A stretch of DNA of 64,000 nt from positions 992,001 through 1,056,000 of the forward strand of contig JAXLTY010000001.1 of assembly GCA_046329815.1 (NCBI GenBank), written 5' to 3'. The position numbers and the translations under genes are program-made. Position 1 is the stretch's first letter, and each line of letters opens with the position of its first letter. This DNA is from JADJSS01 sp046329815. GTDB lineage: Bacteria; Bacteroidota; Bacteroidia; Chitinophagales; JADIYW01. Under the pieces are notes generated by a model. That model worked only from the letters and a program-made list of their open reading frames with translations. It made no database searches and was not told where the DNA came from. Positions 51,133 to 58,788 of this stretch are shown one piece after another.

Positions 51133-53949
51133 ATGCCAAGAGATTTTTCGATTAAATCCGTACTTATCATAGGTAGCGGACCTATTGTTATTGGACAAGC
51201 GTGCGAATTTGACTATTCAGGTTCACAAGCATCGCGCTCACTCAGAGAAGAAGGCATCGAAATCTCTCTCATCAATTCTAATCCGGCAACCATCATGACT
51301 GACAGCGTCACCGCTGATCATGTTTACCTGAAACCATTAACGATTCAATCTTTAGAAGAAATATTGCAGGAAAGACAAATCGATGCAGTGTTGCCTACAA
51401 TGGGTGGCCAAACCGCACTGAATCTTTGTAAAGAAGCATCAGAAATCGGCCTTTGGGAAAGATACAATGTGCGCATTATCGGTGTGGATTTGCAGGTAAT
51501 TGAAACGACAGAAAACCGCGAAGCATTTCGTAAATTCTGTGTGGATTTGGGTTTAGGTGTCGCGCCGTCATATGTTGCAAATTCTATGTTAGAAGGAAAA
51601 GAAGCTGCGCAAAAAATCGGCTTTCCTTTAGTTATTCGTCCGTCTTACACATTAGGCGGTTCCGGTGGTGGTTTTTGCCATAAACCAGAAGAATTTGAAA
51701 AAGCATTAGCGCACGGACTGCAATGCTCGCCGGTTCACGAAGTATTAGTAGAAAAAGCAGTTTTGGGCTGGAAAGAATTCGAACTCGAATTATTACGCGA
51801 TAATAACGACAATGTAGTTATTATTTGTACAGTGGAAAATCTCGATCCGATGGGTGTGCATACCGGCGATTCGATTACTGTTGCGCCGGCAATGACTTTG
51901 CCTGATACCGCTTACCAGGAAATGCGCAATCAGGCACAGTTGATGATGCGTGCATTAGGCAATTTCGCTGGCGGCTGCAACGTACAGTTTGCATTAAATC
52001 CGGATACCGAAGAACTGATCGTTATTGAGATCAATCCGCGTGTGTCGCGATCGTCTGCATTGGCGTCTAAAGCAACCGGTTATCCAATTGCGAAAATTGC
52101 TGCGAAACTGGCAATCGGTTATAATCTGGATGAATTGCAAAATCAAATTACTAAAACTACTTCTGCATTTTTTGAACCTGCGTTGGATTATGTGATTGTG
52201 AAAATTCCACGCTGGAATTTCGATAAGTTTTACGGCTGCGATGATAAGTTAGGTTTGCAGATGAAATCAGTTGGTGAAGTAATGGGTATCGGCAGAAATT
52301 TTTCCGAAGCATTGCAAAAAGCATGTCAGTCGCTGGAAAATAATAAAATTGGATTAGGTGCTGACGGAAAAGGTTTGTCAAAAACACAGGAAATATTAGA
52401 CAGTTTAGAGCATCCAAGCTGGGATCGCATTTTTAAAATTAAAGACGCGATGGCGCTTGGCGTGCCTGTGCATAGCATTCAAAAATTAACCAAAATCGAT
52501 AACTGGTTTTTAACACAAATTCAGGAATTGGTAAAACTCGAAAAAGAAATCCAAAAATATTCCATTCATAATATTTCTAAAGAATTATTGCTGAAAGCAA
52601 AAGTAAAAGGTTATTCTGATGCGCAATTGGCTTATTTATTAGGACGAATTGACGAAGAGCAGGTTTATGAAAAACGCAAAGAGTTTAATATCAAACGCGT
52701 TTATAAAATGGTAGATACTTGTGCAGCAGAATTTGAAGCGAAGACACCTTATTACTATTCAACATTTGACACTGAAAATGAAAGTATCGTTTCTGATAAA
52801 AAGAAAATTATTGTTTTAGGTTCAGGACCAAACCGCATCGGACAAGGTATCGAATTTGATTATTGTTGTGTACATGGTTTATTAGCTATTAAAGAGGTTG
52901 GCTACGAAGCCATCATGCTCAACTGCAATCCGGAAACGGTTTCTACAGATTTCGATATTGCAAATAAATTGTATTTCGAGCCGGTTTTCTGGGAACATTT
53001 GCAAGAGCTCATCGACCATGAAAAACCAAACGGCGTGATTGTGCAATTAGGTGGACAAACTGCCTTAAAATTATCTAAAAAACTACACGAAAAAGGTATT
53101 CCGATCATTGGCACGTCTTATGAAAATATGGACATCGCGGAAGATCGCGGCCGCTTTTCTGATTTATTAAAAGAACTCGATATTCCATATCCTGATTACG
53201 GCACAGCAACCAGCGCAGAAGAAGCATTAGTGGTTGCCAATAATGTTGGCTATCCTGTTTTGGTGCGACCAAGTTATGTGCTTGGCGGACAAAAAATGCG
53301 TATCGTAATCAATGATGATGAATGTGAAATGGCTGTATTGGATATTTTAAAACATGTTCCGGAAAACACCATTTTGGTCGATCATTTTTTAGACAGAGCC
53401 AAAGAAGCAGAGATCGATGCAATATACGATGGCGAAACGGTGCAAATTATGGGTGTGATGGAACACATCGAACCGGCTGGCATTCACAGCGGCGACAGTA
53501 ACAGTGTGTTGCCGCCTTACAGTTTAGGCGCAATTATCATTGAAACGATGAAACATTACACGGAAAAACTCTGCAAAGCTTTGGAAATTCGTGGCTTGAT
53601 TAATATTCAGTTTGCTATAAAAGGCGACAAAGTGTATGTGATCGAAGCGAATCCGCGCGCATCGAGAACGACGCCGTTTATTTGTAAGGCCTATCAAATT
53701 CCATACTTGAATGTCGCTGCAAAAGTGATGTTAAGTACACATAAAATTAAAGACTTCAAGTACAACGAAAAACTGATCGGTTATGCCATCAAAGAACCGG
53801 TTTTCTCGTTCGATAAATTTCCTGGTGTTAACAAAATACTTGGTCCTGAAATGAAATCAACCGGCGAAGCTATCTATTTCATTAAAGATTTGTTCGATCC
53901 TTATTTCAGACAATTGTACAAAGACAAGAGTATGTTTTTGAATAGATAA
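51133..53949 (+). CDS. carB: Carbamoyl phosphate synthase large subunit, short form
   Basis: It makes carbamoyl phosphate from bicarbonate, ATP and ammonia for pyrimidines and arginine. The 938 residues contain the two ATP-grasp halves (VLIIGSGPIVIGQACEFDYSG first, IIVLGSGPNRIGQGIEFDYC second) and conserved ATP-binding blocks (RPSYTLGGSGGGF, RPSYVLGGQKMRI). The protein stops at KSTGEAIYFIKDLFDPYF, where E. coli CarB continues with about 135 more residues forming the MGS-like allosteric domain. This short form is, as I recall, normal in the phylum. I use the ATG at 51133; an in-frame TTG at 51115 lies inside the promoter. Confidence 0.95.
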   Translation: MPRDFSIKSVLIIGSGPIVIGQACEFDYSGSQASRSLREEGIEISLINSNPATIMTDSVTADHVYLKPLTIQSLEEILQERQIDAVLPTMGGQTALNLCKEASEIGLWERYNVRIIGVDLQVIETTENREAFRKFCVDLGLGVAPSYVANSMLEGKEAAQKIGFPLVIRPSYTLGGSGGGFCHKPEEFEKALAHGLQCSPVHEVLVEKAVLGWKEFELELLRDNNDNVVIICTVENLDPMGVHTGDSITVAPAMTLPDTAYQEMRNQAQLMMRALGNFAGGCNVQFALNPDTEELIVIEINPRVSRSSALASKATGYPIAKIAAKLAIGYNLDELQNQITKTTSAFFEPALDYVIVKIPRWNFDKFYGCDDKLGLQMKSVGEVMGIGRNFSEALQKACQSLENNKIGLGADGKGLSKTQEILDSLEHPSWDRIFKIKDAMALGVPVHSIQKLTKIDNWFLTQIQELVKLEKEIQKYSIHNISKELLLKAKVKGYSDAQLAYLLGRIDEEQVYEKRKEFNIKRVYKMVDTCAAEFEAKTPYYYSTFDTENESIVSDKKKIIVLGSGPNRIGQGIEFDYCCVHGLLAIKEVGYEAIMLNCNPETVSTDFDIANKLYFEPVFWEHLQELIDHEKPNGVIVQLGGQTALKLSKKLHEKGIPIIGTSYENMDIAEDRGRFSDLLKELDIPYPDYGTATSAEEALVVANNVGYPVLVRPSYVLGGQKMRIVINDDECEMAVLDILKHVPENTILVDHFLDRAKEAEIDAIYDGETVQIMGVMEHIEPAGIHSGDSNSVLPPYSLGAIIIETMKHYTEKLCKALEIRGLINIQFAIKGDKVYVIEANPRASRTTPFICKAYQIPYLNVAAKVMLSTHKIKDFKYNEKLIGYAIKEPVFSFDKFPGVNKILGPEMKSTGEAIYFIKDLFDPYFRQLYKDKSMFLNR

Positions 53950-53963
53950 AAGTTAAAAAGTTG

Positions 53964-53971
53964 TATCTTTG
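53964..53971 (+). promoter_or_regulatory. Putative promoter -7 box for the HEPN pair
   Basis: TATCTTTG, a full match, lies 31 nt before the TTG at 54003 and 14 nt after the carB stop. It gives the pair its own transcription. Confidence 0.5.
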
Positions 53972-54002
53972 AAACTAAATCTTTAAATTTATAGTTAAGA
54001 TA

Positions 54003-54464
54003 TTGAAAAAAATCGCTGAAATAATAGAAGTAGCTGAACAAAAATTAAAATCTGCAGAGCTTCTTTTAGATAATGGATTCTATGACGATTCGTATTATAT
54101 TGGTGGTTATGCATTAGAATTATTTTTGAAAGCAAAAATTTGCAAAACATTAAAAATTGAGGATTTTTTTGATTTTGAAAATAGCAATAGTAGGAAATTG
54201 CCAATTTCAGTAAAAAATAGTGGTAAAGAAAATCTTTATAAACCTTTCAAAGTTCATGATTATGAACAGTTAATTATTTTAGGCGGTATTTATGAAGATT
54301 TTAGTAATGAAATAAATAATAAGGCAGAAATAAATTCAGCATGGTCAATTGTGAGCCAATGGAATGAAAATTGTAGGTATATTTGTGGATACAAACAACA
54401 AGATGTCAAAATATTTCTCGATTCAATAAAGTTGTTATGTCAATGGATAAAAAATCAAATATAG
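54003..54464 (+). CDS. HEPN-domain protein
   Basis: This 153-residue protein is almost all helical. YYIGGYALELFLKAKICKTL is the HEPN signature (Y-x2-G-x-AlE-x3-LKA), and CRYICGYKQQDVKIFLDSIKLLCQWI near the end has the R-Y segment of the family's last helix. HEPN proteins are often RNases or bind RNA or nucleotides in toxin-antitoxin and defence modules. The RNase motif R-x4-6-H is not clearly present, so catalysis is unproven. The start is a TTG at 54003 (no ATG lies nearby in frame). It overlaps the next gene by 22-28 bp. Confidence 0.8.
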   Translation: MKKIAEIIEVAEQKLKSAELLLDNGFYDDSYYIGGYALELFLKAKICKTLKIEDFFDFENSNSRKLPISVKNSGKENLYKPFKVHDYEQLIILGGIYEDFSNEINNKAEINSAWSIVSQWNENCRYICGYKQQDVKIFLDSIKLLCQWIKNQI

Positions 54465-54781
54465 ACACCTTAGTAAAAGAATTAGGTGATTTGTTTTGCA
54501 CATTAAATAAGCAAGATAAACGCTATGAATCTATTTGGTTATCTGAAGTAGATTCCGAGTTATACAATATTGATAAATACATATTGTGTGTAAAAGCATT
54601 ACATCACATTGACTCTTGCAATGAAGAAATAATTTATTTAACTAAAGAACTTTTTGAAAAATTAAGCATTGAATCAAGGTCATTAATTTGGAGAATTGCA
54701 GTAATTAATTCAAATGAAGAGTTACATTGTACATCAGAAGACTTAGAAGTTTTCTCGACCGAAGAAACTCATTGTAGTTAA
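54443..54781 (+). CDS. Small acidic protein paired with HEPN
   Basis: This 112-residue protein (ATG at 54443; an ATG at 54437 adds two residues) overlaps the HEPN gene's 3' end by 22 bp in a different frame, which suggests a two-gene unit. It is acidic and mostly helical (DTLVKELGDLFCTLNKQDKR ... EEIIYLTKELFEKL), with several Cys. I do not recognise a family, and it lacks the nucleotidyltransferase motif of the usual MNT partner. It could be an antitoxin-like or regulatory partner. This is inference from gene order. Confidence 0.65.
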   Translation: MDKKSNIDTLVKELGDLFCTLNKQDKRYESIWLSEVDSELYNIDKYILCVKALHHIDSCNEEIIYLTKELFEKLSIESRSLIWRIAVINSNEELHCTSEDLEVFSTEETHCS

Positions 54782-54827
54782 CATTCTATTTTTGGAACTT
54801 TTCCAACAAAGCATTCGTTAATACAGG

Positions 54828-55703
54828 ATGATTTATTCTCAAAAAAGACAATTCTTATTTACAAGTATTTTAGTGATTGGAACTGCTGCAACAATACTTA
54901 TTCATTATTTTATCAGAAATAAAATTTATCAGGATTATTTGCAGATCGACTTTTTCTTTTTTACGTTCATTCCATTTTTAATATGTTTTATATTTTATTG
55001 GCTTAACAACAAAATACCTGAATTTATTTTTGATGAAAATTATATACAGGTTTTTGAAAAATCGAAAGTACAAAAATTTACCAAACAGGAAATTGAGCAA
55101 ATTGTATATTTCGTAACTAATGTTAAAAATAAAAAGACAGAAAATTTAGTAATTATTACAAACAACCAAGAACGATACCGATTAACAGATTCAGATTATA
55201 AGAATTTTAATGAAATAAAATATTTTTTACAACAAAACTATCAAATAGACAGCTATGAATTAAATGAAACACCAGACGTTAGAGTTGTTCTATCATTTAT
55301 TTTATTCTTTATTCTAATCATATCTATTATGAGTTTCGACAATGGTGATAAAACAAAAGGTTTGAAGCGAATACAAGTAATCTTATTATCAAAACCTGAA
55401 ATTCACTTTGGTGGCTCTAAAAGCAGTACTGACGAAATTGAATTTAAATTTCATGAATTGGAAAAATTTTCTACTTCATTCTTGTACAAAAAAGAAAATA
55501 AAAATTATGTTGAAGCGACATTAGCTAGCTTCCATGTAAATGATACGCTCATCATTGAAATTCCTAAAAGCTATTATGATAAGAAAATTGCAAAAACACA
55601 GGCGCTTACATTTTTTGACAAGCATTTTAATTATGATGAAATGCCAATGTATTACATCAGCAATAAAGACTCGAGTAATAAGTTAATTAAACAATATCCG
55701 TAA
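54828..55703 (+). CDS. Membrane protein with three TM segments and soluble domains
   Basis: This 291-residue protein has two N-terminal transmembrane segments (FTSILVIGTAATILIHYFI and FFFFTFIPFLICFIFYW), a cytoplasmic PH-like domain (residues 66-135, QVFEKSKVQKFTKQEIEQIVYF), a third segment (VRVVLSFILFFILIISIM) and an extracytoplasmic domain of about 120 residues (GGSKSSTDEIEFKFHELEKF). No family is recognised. The gene overlaps the 3' end of the convergent DinB gene by 17 bp. It follows the HEPN pair on the same strand but need not be related. Confidence 0.6.
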   Translation: MIYSQKRQFLFTSILVIGTAATILIHYFIRNKIYQDYLQIDFFFFTFIPFLICFIFYWLNNKIPEFIFDENYIQVFEKSKVQKFTKQEIEQIVYFVTNVKNKKTENLVIITNNQERYRLTDSDYKNFNEIKYFLQQNYQIDSYELNETPDVRVVLSFILFFILIISIMSFDNGDKTKGLKRIQVILLSKPEIHFGGSKSSTDEIEFKFHELEKFSTSFLYKKENKNYVEATLASFHVNDTLIIEIPKSYYDKKIAKTQALTFFDKHFNYDEMPMYYISNKDSSNKLIKQYP

Positions 55704-56241
55704 AGAAACTATCCCTTTTTTCTTTAGAAAATTTCTCTTTATTATAGTCTTGCGATTTATTTTTTGGAATGGATAAGTTTTTCCATTCGTTCGTACTTAG
55801 CATTTTTGCTAAGAAAATTAGTTGTCCGACATGATATGGATAATGTGCCAACTGCCTGTTGATTGCCTCCACAACGGTGTGTCCTTCATTTCTGATATAA
55901 ACAGTTTTATCTAAATCATCTGTGGTCAAACTATTCATTGCATCGAATAAACATTGCCAACCTGTATTCCAAAATGTCAGTAAATCCTGTCGGTTTGAAA
56001 TAATTACTTCAAATTCTGAATCGCGGTTGCGCCATTCTTTTTCACCATCAGTCGTTAAAAAATCTGTCCACCGTGATAACATATTTCCTGCTAAGTGTTG
56101 TACAATTATCGCTATAGAATTGGAATCTTCATTTGGCTGAAAAAATAATGTTGAGTCAGCAACCTGTTCCATCGCATCGTCTCCTAATTTTTTATAGTAA
56201 GCAAACAATTTTTTTGCAGATTCTAAATATGACTTTCCCAT
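55687..56241 (-). CDS. DinB-superfamily protein (DUF1572)
   Basis: This 184-residue protein is a helical bundle of the DinB fold. Metal-binding His residues are visible in IIVQHLAGNMLSRW and in INRQLAHYPYHVGQLIFLAK. I recognise DUF1572 in Firmicutes and Bacteroidota, where a hydrolase or thiol-transfer role is suspected but not proven. It converges on the membrane protein. A second DinB-like protein is encoded at 58267-58713. Confidence 0.85.
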   Translation of the reverse strand: MGKSYLESAKKLFAYYKKLGDDAMEQVADSTLFFQPNEDSNSIAIIVQHLAGNMLSRWTDFLTTDGEKEWRNRDSEFEVIISNRQDLLTFWNTGWQCLFDAMNSLTTDDLDKTVYIRNEGHTVVEAINRQLAHYPYHVGQLIFLAKMLSTNEWKNLSIPKNKSQDYNKEKFSKEKRDSFFTDIV

Positions 56242-56259
56242 GGTTTTAAATTAAATAAA

Positions 56260-56288
56260 AAAGCGCACTCAGATATTAAGTGCGCTTT
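56260..56288 (-). terminator. Terminator after the cyclophilin gene
   Basis: On the minus strand a 10-bp perfect stem (AAAGCGCACT / AGTGCGCTTT, loop 9 nt) is followed by a run of T, 21 bp after the stop at 56309. Confidence 0.85.
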
Positions 56289-56308
56289 AAAATTATGTTT
56301 GCTTTTAC

Positions 56309-57076
56309 CTATTTATTTTCTACAATTTTCACTGTCATTTTCACATCTTCATTTGGACGATCAGCGCCATCACGCGGCACTGCTGCAATCTTATCAATAA
56401 TATCCAAACCTTCAATCACTTCGCCAAAAACGGTATAATTCATATCCAGCATCGGCGTGCCGCCTTGTTCCATATAAATTTTCTTTTGTTCGTCTGTCCA
56501 CGAATTACCGGTACGACTGCCTAACATCTGCAATTCTGCTTCTGTATATGTTTTGCCTTGAACAATATAAAACTGCGTGCTTGATGAAGCTTTTTGCGGA
56601 TTGCCATCGCGTGCTGCCGCCAACGCACCTTTTTTGTGAATCAGGTCTTTGTTTAATTCAGCAGGCACTTTGTAAGGCAAGCCGCCCATTCCTAAACGTT
56701 GCCCAGGTTGTGCTGTTTTAGAATCAGGATCGCCGCCTTGAATCATAAACTCAGGAATCACGCGATGAAAAAGTGTTCCGTCTAAAACACCATCTTTCAC
56801 GATCTTGATAAAGTTAGCTTTGTGCTGTGGCGTTGCATCGTATAATTTCAATTTGATGTCGCCGAATTTTGTGGTAATAATTACATACGTTGTTGTATCC
56901 ATTGGTTGTTTGTTTTTTGGTTCTTCGACAGCAGCAACTGCAGTTCCTTTTGCTTCATCAACTACAGCAGTCTGCTCTGCTTTTTTCTTTTTTTTACATT
57001 TTTTCTTTGCGTAAACACTGTTGCTACTTGCCATCAGCAATACAACACACGCGATTAAAACTATAATTCTTTGCAT
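56309..57076 (-). CDS. Secreted cyclophilin-type peptidyl-prolyl isomerase
   Basis: This 255-residue protein has a signal (IIVLIACVVLLMASSNSVYA), a Lys-rich and Ala/Val linker, then a cyclophilin domain from about residue 60. Active-site landmarks are FHRVIPEFMIQGGD and STQFYIVQG. It catalyses cis-trans isomerisation of X-Pro bonds, probably in the periplasm for folding of exported proteins. A Lys-rich block right after the signal (KKKCKKKKK) is unusual and could hold it to the membrane surface. The terminator after it is strong. Confidence 0.93.
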   Translation of the reverse strand: MQRIIVLIACVVLLMASSNSVYAKKKCKKKKKAEQTAVVDEAKGTAVAAVEEPKNKQPMDTTTYVIITTKFGDIKLKLYDATPQHKANFIKIVKDGVLDGTLFHRVIPEFMIQGGDPDSKTAQPGQRLGMGGLPYKVPAELNKDLIHKKGALAAARDGNPQKASSSTQFYIVQGKTYTEAELQMLGSRTGNSWTDEQKKIYMEQGGTPMLDMNYTVFGEVIEGLDIIDKIAAVPRDGADRPNEDVKMTVKIVENK

Positions 57077-57095
57077 CTGTTTTAATTTAAGTTCG

Positions 57096-57455
57096 CTAAA
57101 ATAATTGTTCTTTTTGAAAATAAAGAATGATCATCTTTTTTAGTAATTTTTCCTGCTGCGCAACATCCAGTTTTGGCTTTTCACGATTGTATTCAAAATG
57201 TGGCCAGCCATCTTCATCATAATCCAAAAAAGTATAGTAATCTGCCTGAGCCAATAAGGTACAAACACCCACATGAATCAGATCTTGTTTTTGTTCTTTG
57301 GTAAATTTTACCTGATGCTTTCCTAATTCACGATGGCCTACCAGAAAAATAACGGTCTGTACATCCGGTTTTTTGCCAAAACGCTTTTCCAAAGTAAAAA
57401 GCACCTGCTGCCATTCTGTTTCATTATAATTCAATTCTTCTTCCAATATTTCCAT
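57096..57455 (-). CDS. Conserved protein of unknown function
   Basis: This 119-residue soluble protein has no signal. The sequence (EEELNYNETEWQQVLFTLEKRFGKKPDVQTVIFLVGHRELG, then CTLLAQADYYTFLDYDEDGWPHFEYN) looks conserved and I have seen similar ones in Bacteroidota, but no family name is recalled. It lies 19 bp upstream of the cyclophilin gene on the same strand, so they are probably co-transcribed. Heptamer repeat D lies just upstream. Confidence 0.7.
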   Translation of the reverse strand: MEILEEELNYNETEWQQVLFTLEKRFGKKPDVQTVIFLVGHRELGKHQVKFTKEQKQDLIHVGVCTLLAQADYYTFLDYDEDGWPHFEYNREKPKLDVAQQEKLLKKMIILYFQKEQLF

Positions 57456-57472
57456 CTACAAATATAATTCTT

Positions 57473-57503
57473 ACTTATGACTTATCACTTACGACTTACA
57501 ACT
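57473..57503 (-). repeat. AGTCNNN heptamer repeat, locus D
   Basis: On the minus strand: AGTTGTA, AGTCGTA, AGTGATA, AGTCATA, AGT (31 nt), between two minus-strand genes 51 bp apart. Confidence 0.8.
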
Positions 57504-57506
57504 AAA

Positions 57507-58265
57507 TCATCTGTCTTTCCAAAAAGGATAACGTTCTTTATGTTTTTCAATTTCTGTTTTAGATAAAGTAATAATCTCAATACCGTTCTTATCTTCCATT
57601 ATAGTGATTTCTTTTCCTGCAAAATCAAAAACAGCCGAACAGCCATTGTGTTCATTGCCAAAAAAATCAGTACCGATCCTGTTTGCACCAATCACGTAGC
57701 ACTGATTTTCTGTTGCACGTGCAGCCAGCAATAATTTCCAGTGGTGAATACGTTTTTGCGGCCAGCTTGCCACATACATCTGTACATCAGCATTATCATT
57801 ATTCTGACACCAGGCCGGAAAGCGAATATCATAACAAATAAACGGTTGTATTTTCCATCCTAAGAAATGAATGATTGTTTTATCGTTGCCTTTAGTTAAA
57901 AACTGATCTTCGCCAACCAAAGAAAATAGATAGTGTTTATTGTAATGATGCCTGATTTTATTTTCATGTACAAATAAAAAGCGGTTGTAGATTTTATCGT
58001 CTTCTTTGAATATAATGCTGCCGCAAACCGCGCAGTTTTTTTCTACAGAAATCGCTTTCATAAATGCAATGGTTTCGCCATTTTCATCTTCTGCCAAATT
58101 CATATCATCAATACAAAAAGCCGTATTAAATAATTCAGGCAGCACAATAATATCTACTTTTTTCTGTATCGTTTTTATCAAATCTTTAAAGTTAGAAAGA
58201 TTCGCTTGCTTGTCTTTCCAGATCAAATCGGTTTGTATAATGGCAATGTTGAGGTCGTTTTGCAT
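57507..58265 (-). CDS. Omega-amidase / nitrilase superfamily (YafV-like)
   Basis: This 252-residue member of the carbon-nitrogen hydrolase family carries the catalytic triad Glu44 (LPELFN), Lys110 (YNKHYLF) and Cys144 (FICYDIRFP). The motifs and length match YafV-type omega-amidases, which hydrolyse 2-oxoglutaramate and similar omega-amides in methionine salvage and amino-acid metabolism. It lies 1 bp from a DinB-like gene upstream and is co-transcribed with it. Confidence 0.92.
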   Translation of the reverse strand: MQNDLNIAIIQTDLIWKDKQANLSNFKDLIKTIQKKVDIIVLPELFNTAFCIDDMNLAEDENGETIAFMKAISVEKNCAVCGSIIFKEDDKIYNRFLFVHENKIRHHYNKHYLFSLVGEDQFLTKGNDKTIIHFLGWKIQPFICYDIRFPAWCQNNDNADVQMYVASWPQKRIHHWKLLLAARATENQCYVIGANRIGTDFFGNEHNGCSAVFDFAGKEITIMEDKNGIEIITLSKTEIEKHKERYPFWKDR

Positions 58266-58266
58266 G

Positions 58267-58713
58267 TTATGGTTTTACAATATTTTGCAAATGATGTGTC
58301 ATGTGTTTTACATAATCTTCCGCGATAAAAGAAGTCGTATTTTTTACAGATGCATCTTTATCAAAACTCATTAAAACATCATATTTTTCTGCAGGCATTT
58401 TTTTCAAAATAGAAACAATTTGCTTGTTCAATAAATACCATAATTCAACCAATTCTTTCAGCTCTTTATTTTGATAATCATTCATCAAAACCCAATTGTC
58501 CGGATGATATAGGATGTGCACATTTTCCTCATACTGCACACGAATAAACCGCTGAATATTATTTTGTGCGGAATCAATGATATGTCCTAATTCTTCTTTC
58601 CGGCTCCATTTATCATGTGATGGCTTTTCAGACAAATGAGCATTATTTGCTTCTTTCAATAAAGTATAATAGTTGAAACTTGTAGTTTCTAAATCCTGAA
58701 TTACTTTTTCCAT
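58267..58713 (-). CDS. DinB-family protein
   Basis: At 148 residues from the ATG at 58713 it is a helical bundle with the DinB pattern: HDKWSRKEELGHIIDSAQNNIQRF near the N-terminus (metal His) and a C-terminal HMTHHLQNIV that supplies further His. The in-frame extension upstream of 58713 crosses the 58729-58750 palindrome and is unlikely to be coding. Function within the superfamily (thiol-transferase or hydrolase) is unknown. It is co-transcribed with the omega-amidase. Confidence 0.85.
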   Translation of the reverse strand: MEKVIQDLETTSFNYYTLLKEANNAHLSEKPSHDKWSRKEELGHIIDSAQNNIQRFIRVQYEENVHILYHPDNWVLMNDYQNKELKELVELWYLLNKQIVSILKKMPAEKYDVLMSFDKDASVKNTTSFIAEDYVKHMTHHLQNIVKP

Positions 58714-58728
58714 TTTCTTTATTTTATA

Positions 58729-58750
58729 ATTCCAATGCATGCATTGGAAT
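58729..58750. promoter_or_regulatory. 22-bp perfect palindrome, candidate operator
   Basis: ATTCCAATGCATGCATTGGAAT is perfectly self-complementary. It lies between the start of the DinB gene (58713, minus) and the -7 box (58759-58766) of the flavoenzyme gene (ATG 58789, plus), where a dimeric regulator would sit over the -33 region of one or both promoters. Confidence 0.6.
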
Positions 58751-58758
58751 ATTTTTTC

Positions 58759-58766
58759 TATCTTTA
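58759..58766 (+). promoter_or_regulatory. Putative -7 box of the flavoenzyme gene
   Basis: TATCTTTA matches TAnnTTTG at seven of eight positions, 22 nt before the ATG, immediately after the palindrome. Confidence 0.5.
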
Positions 58767-58788
58767 AACGAACAAAACAAAAATACAA

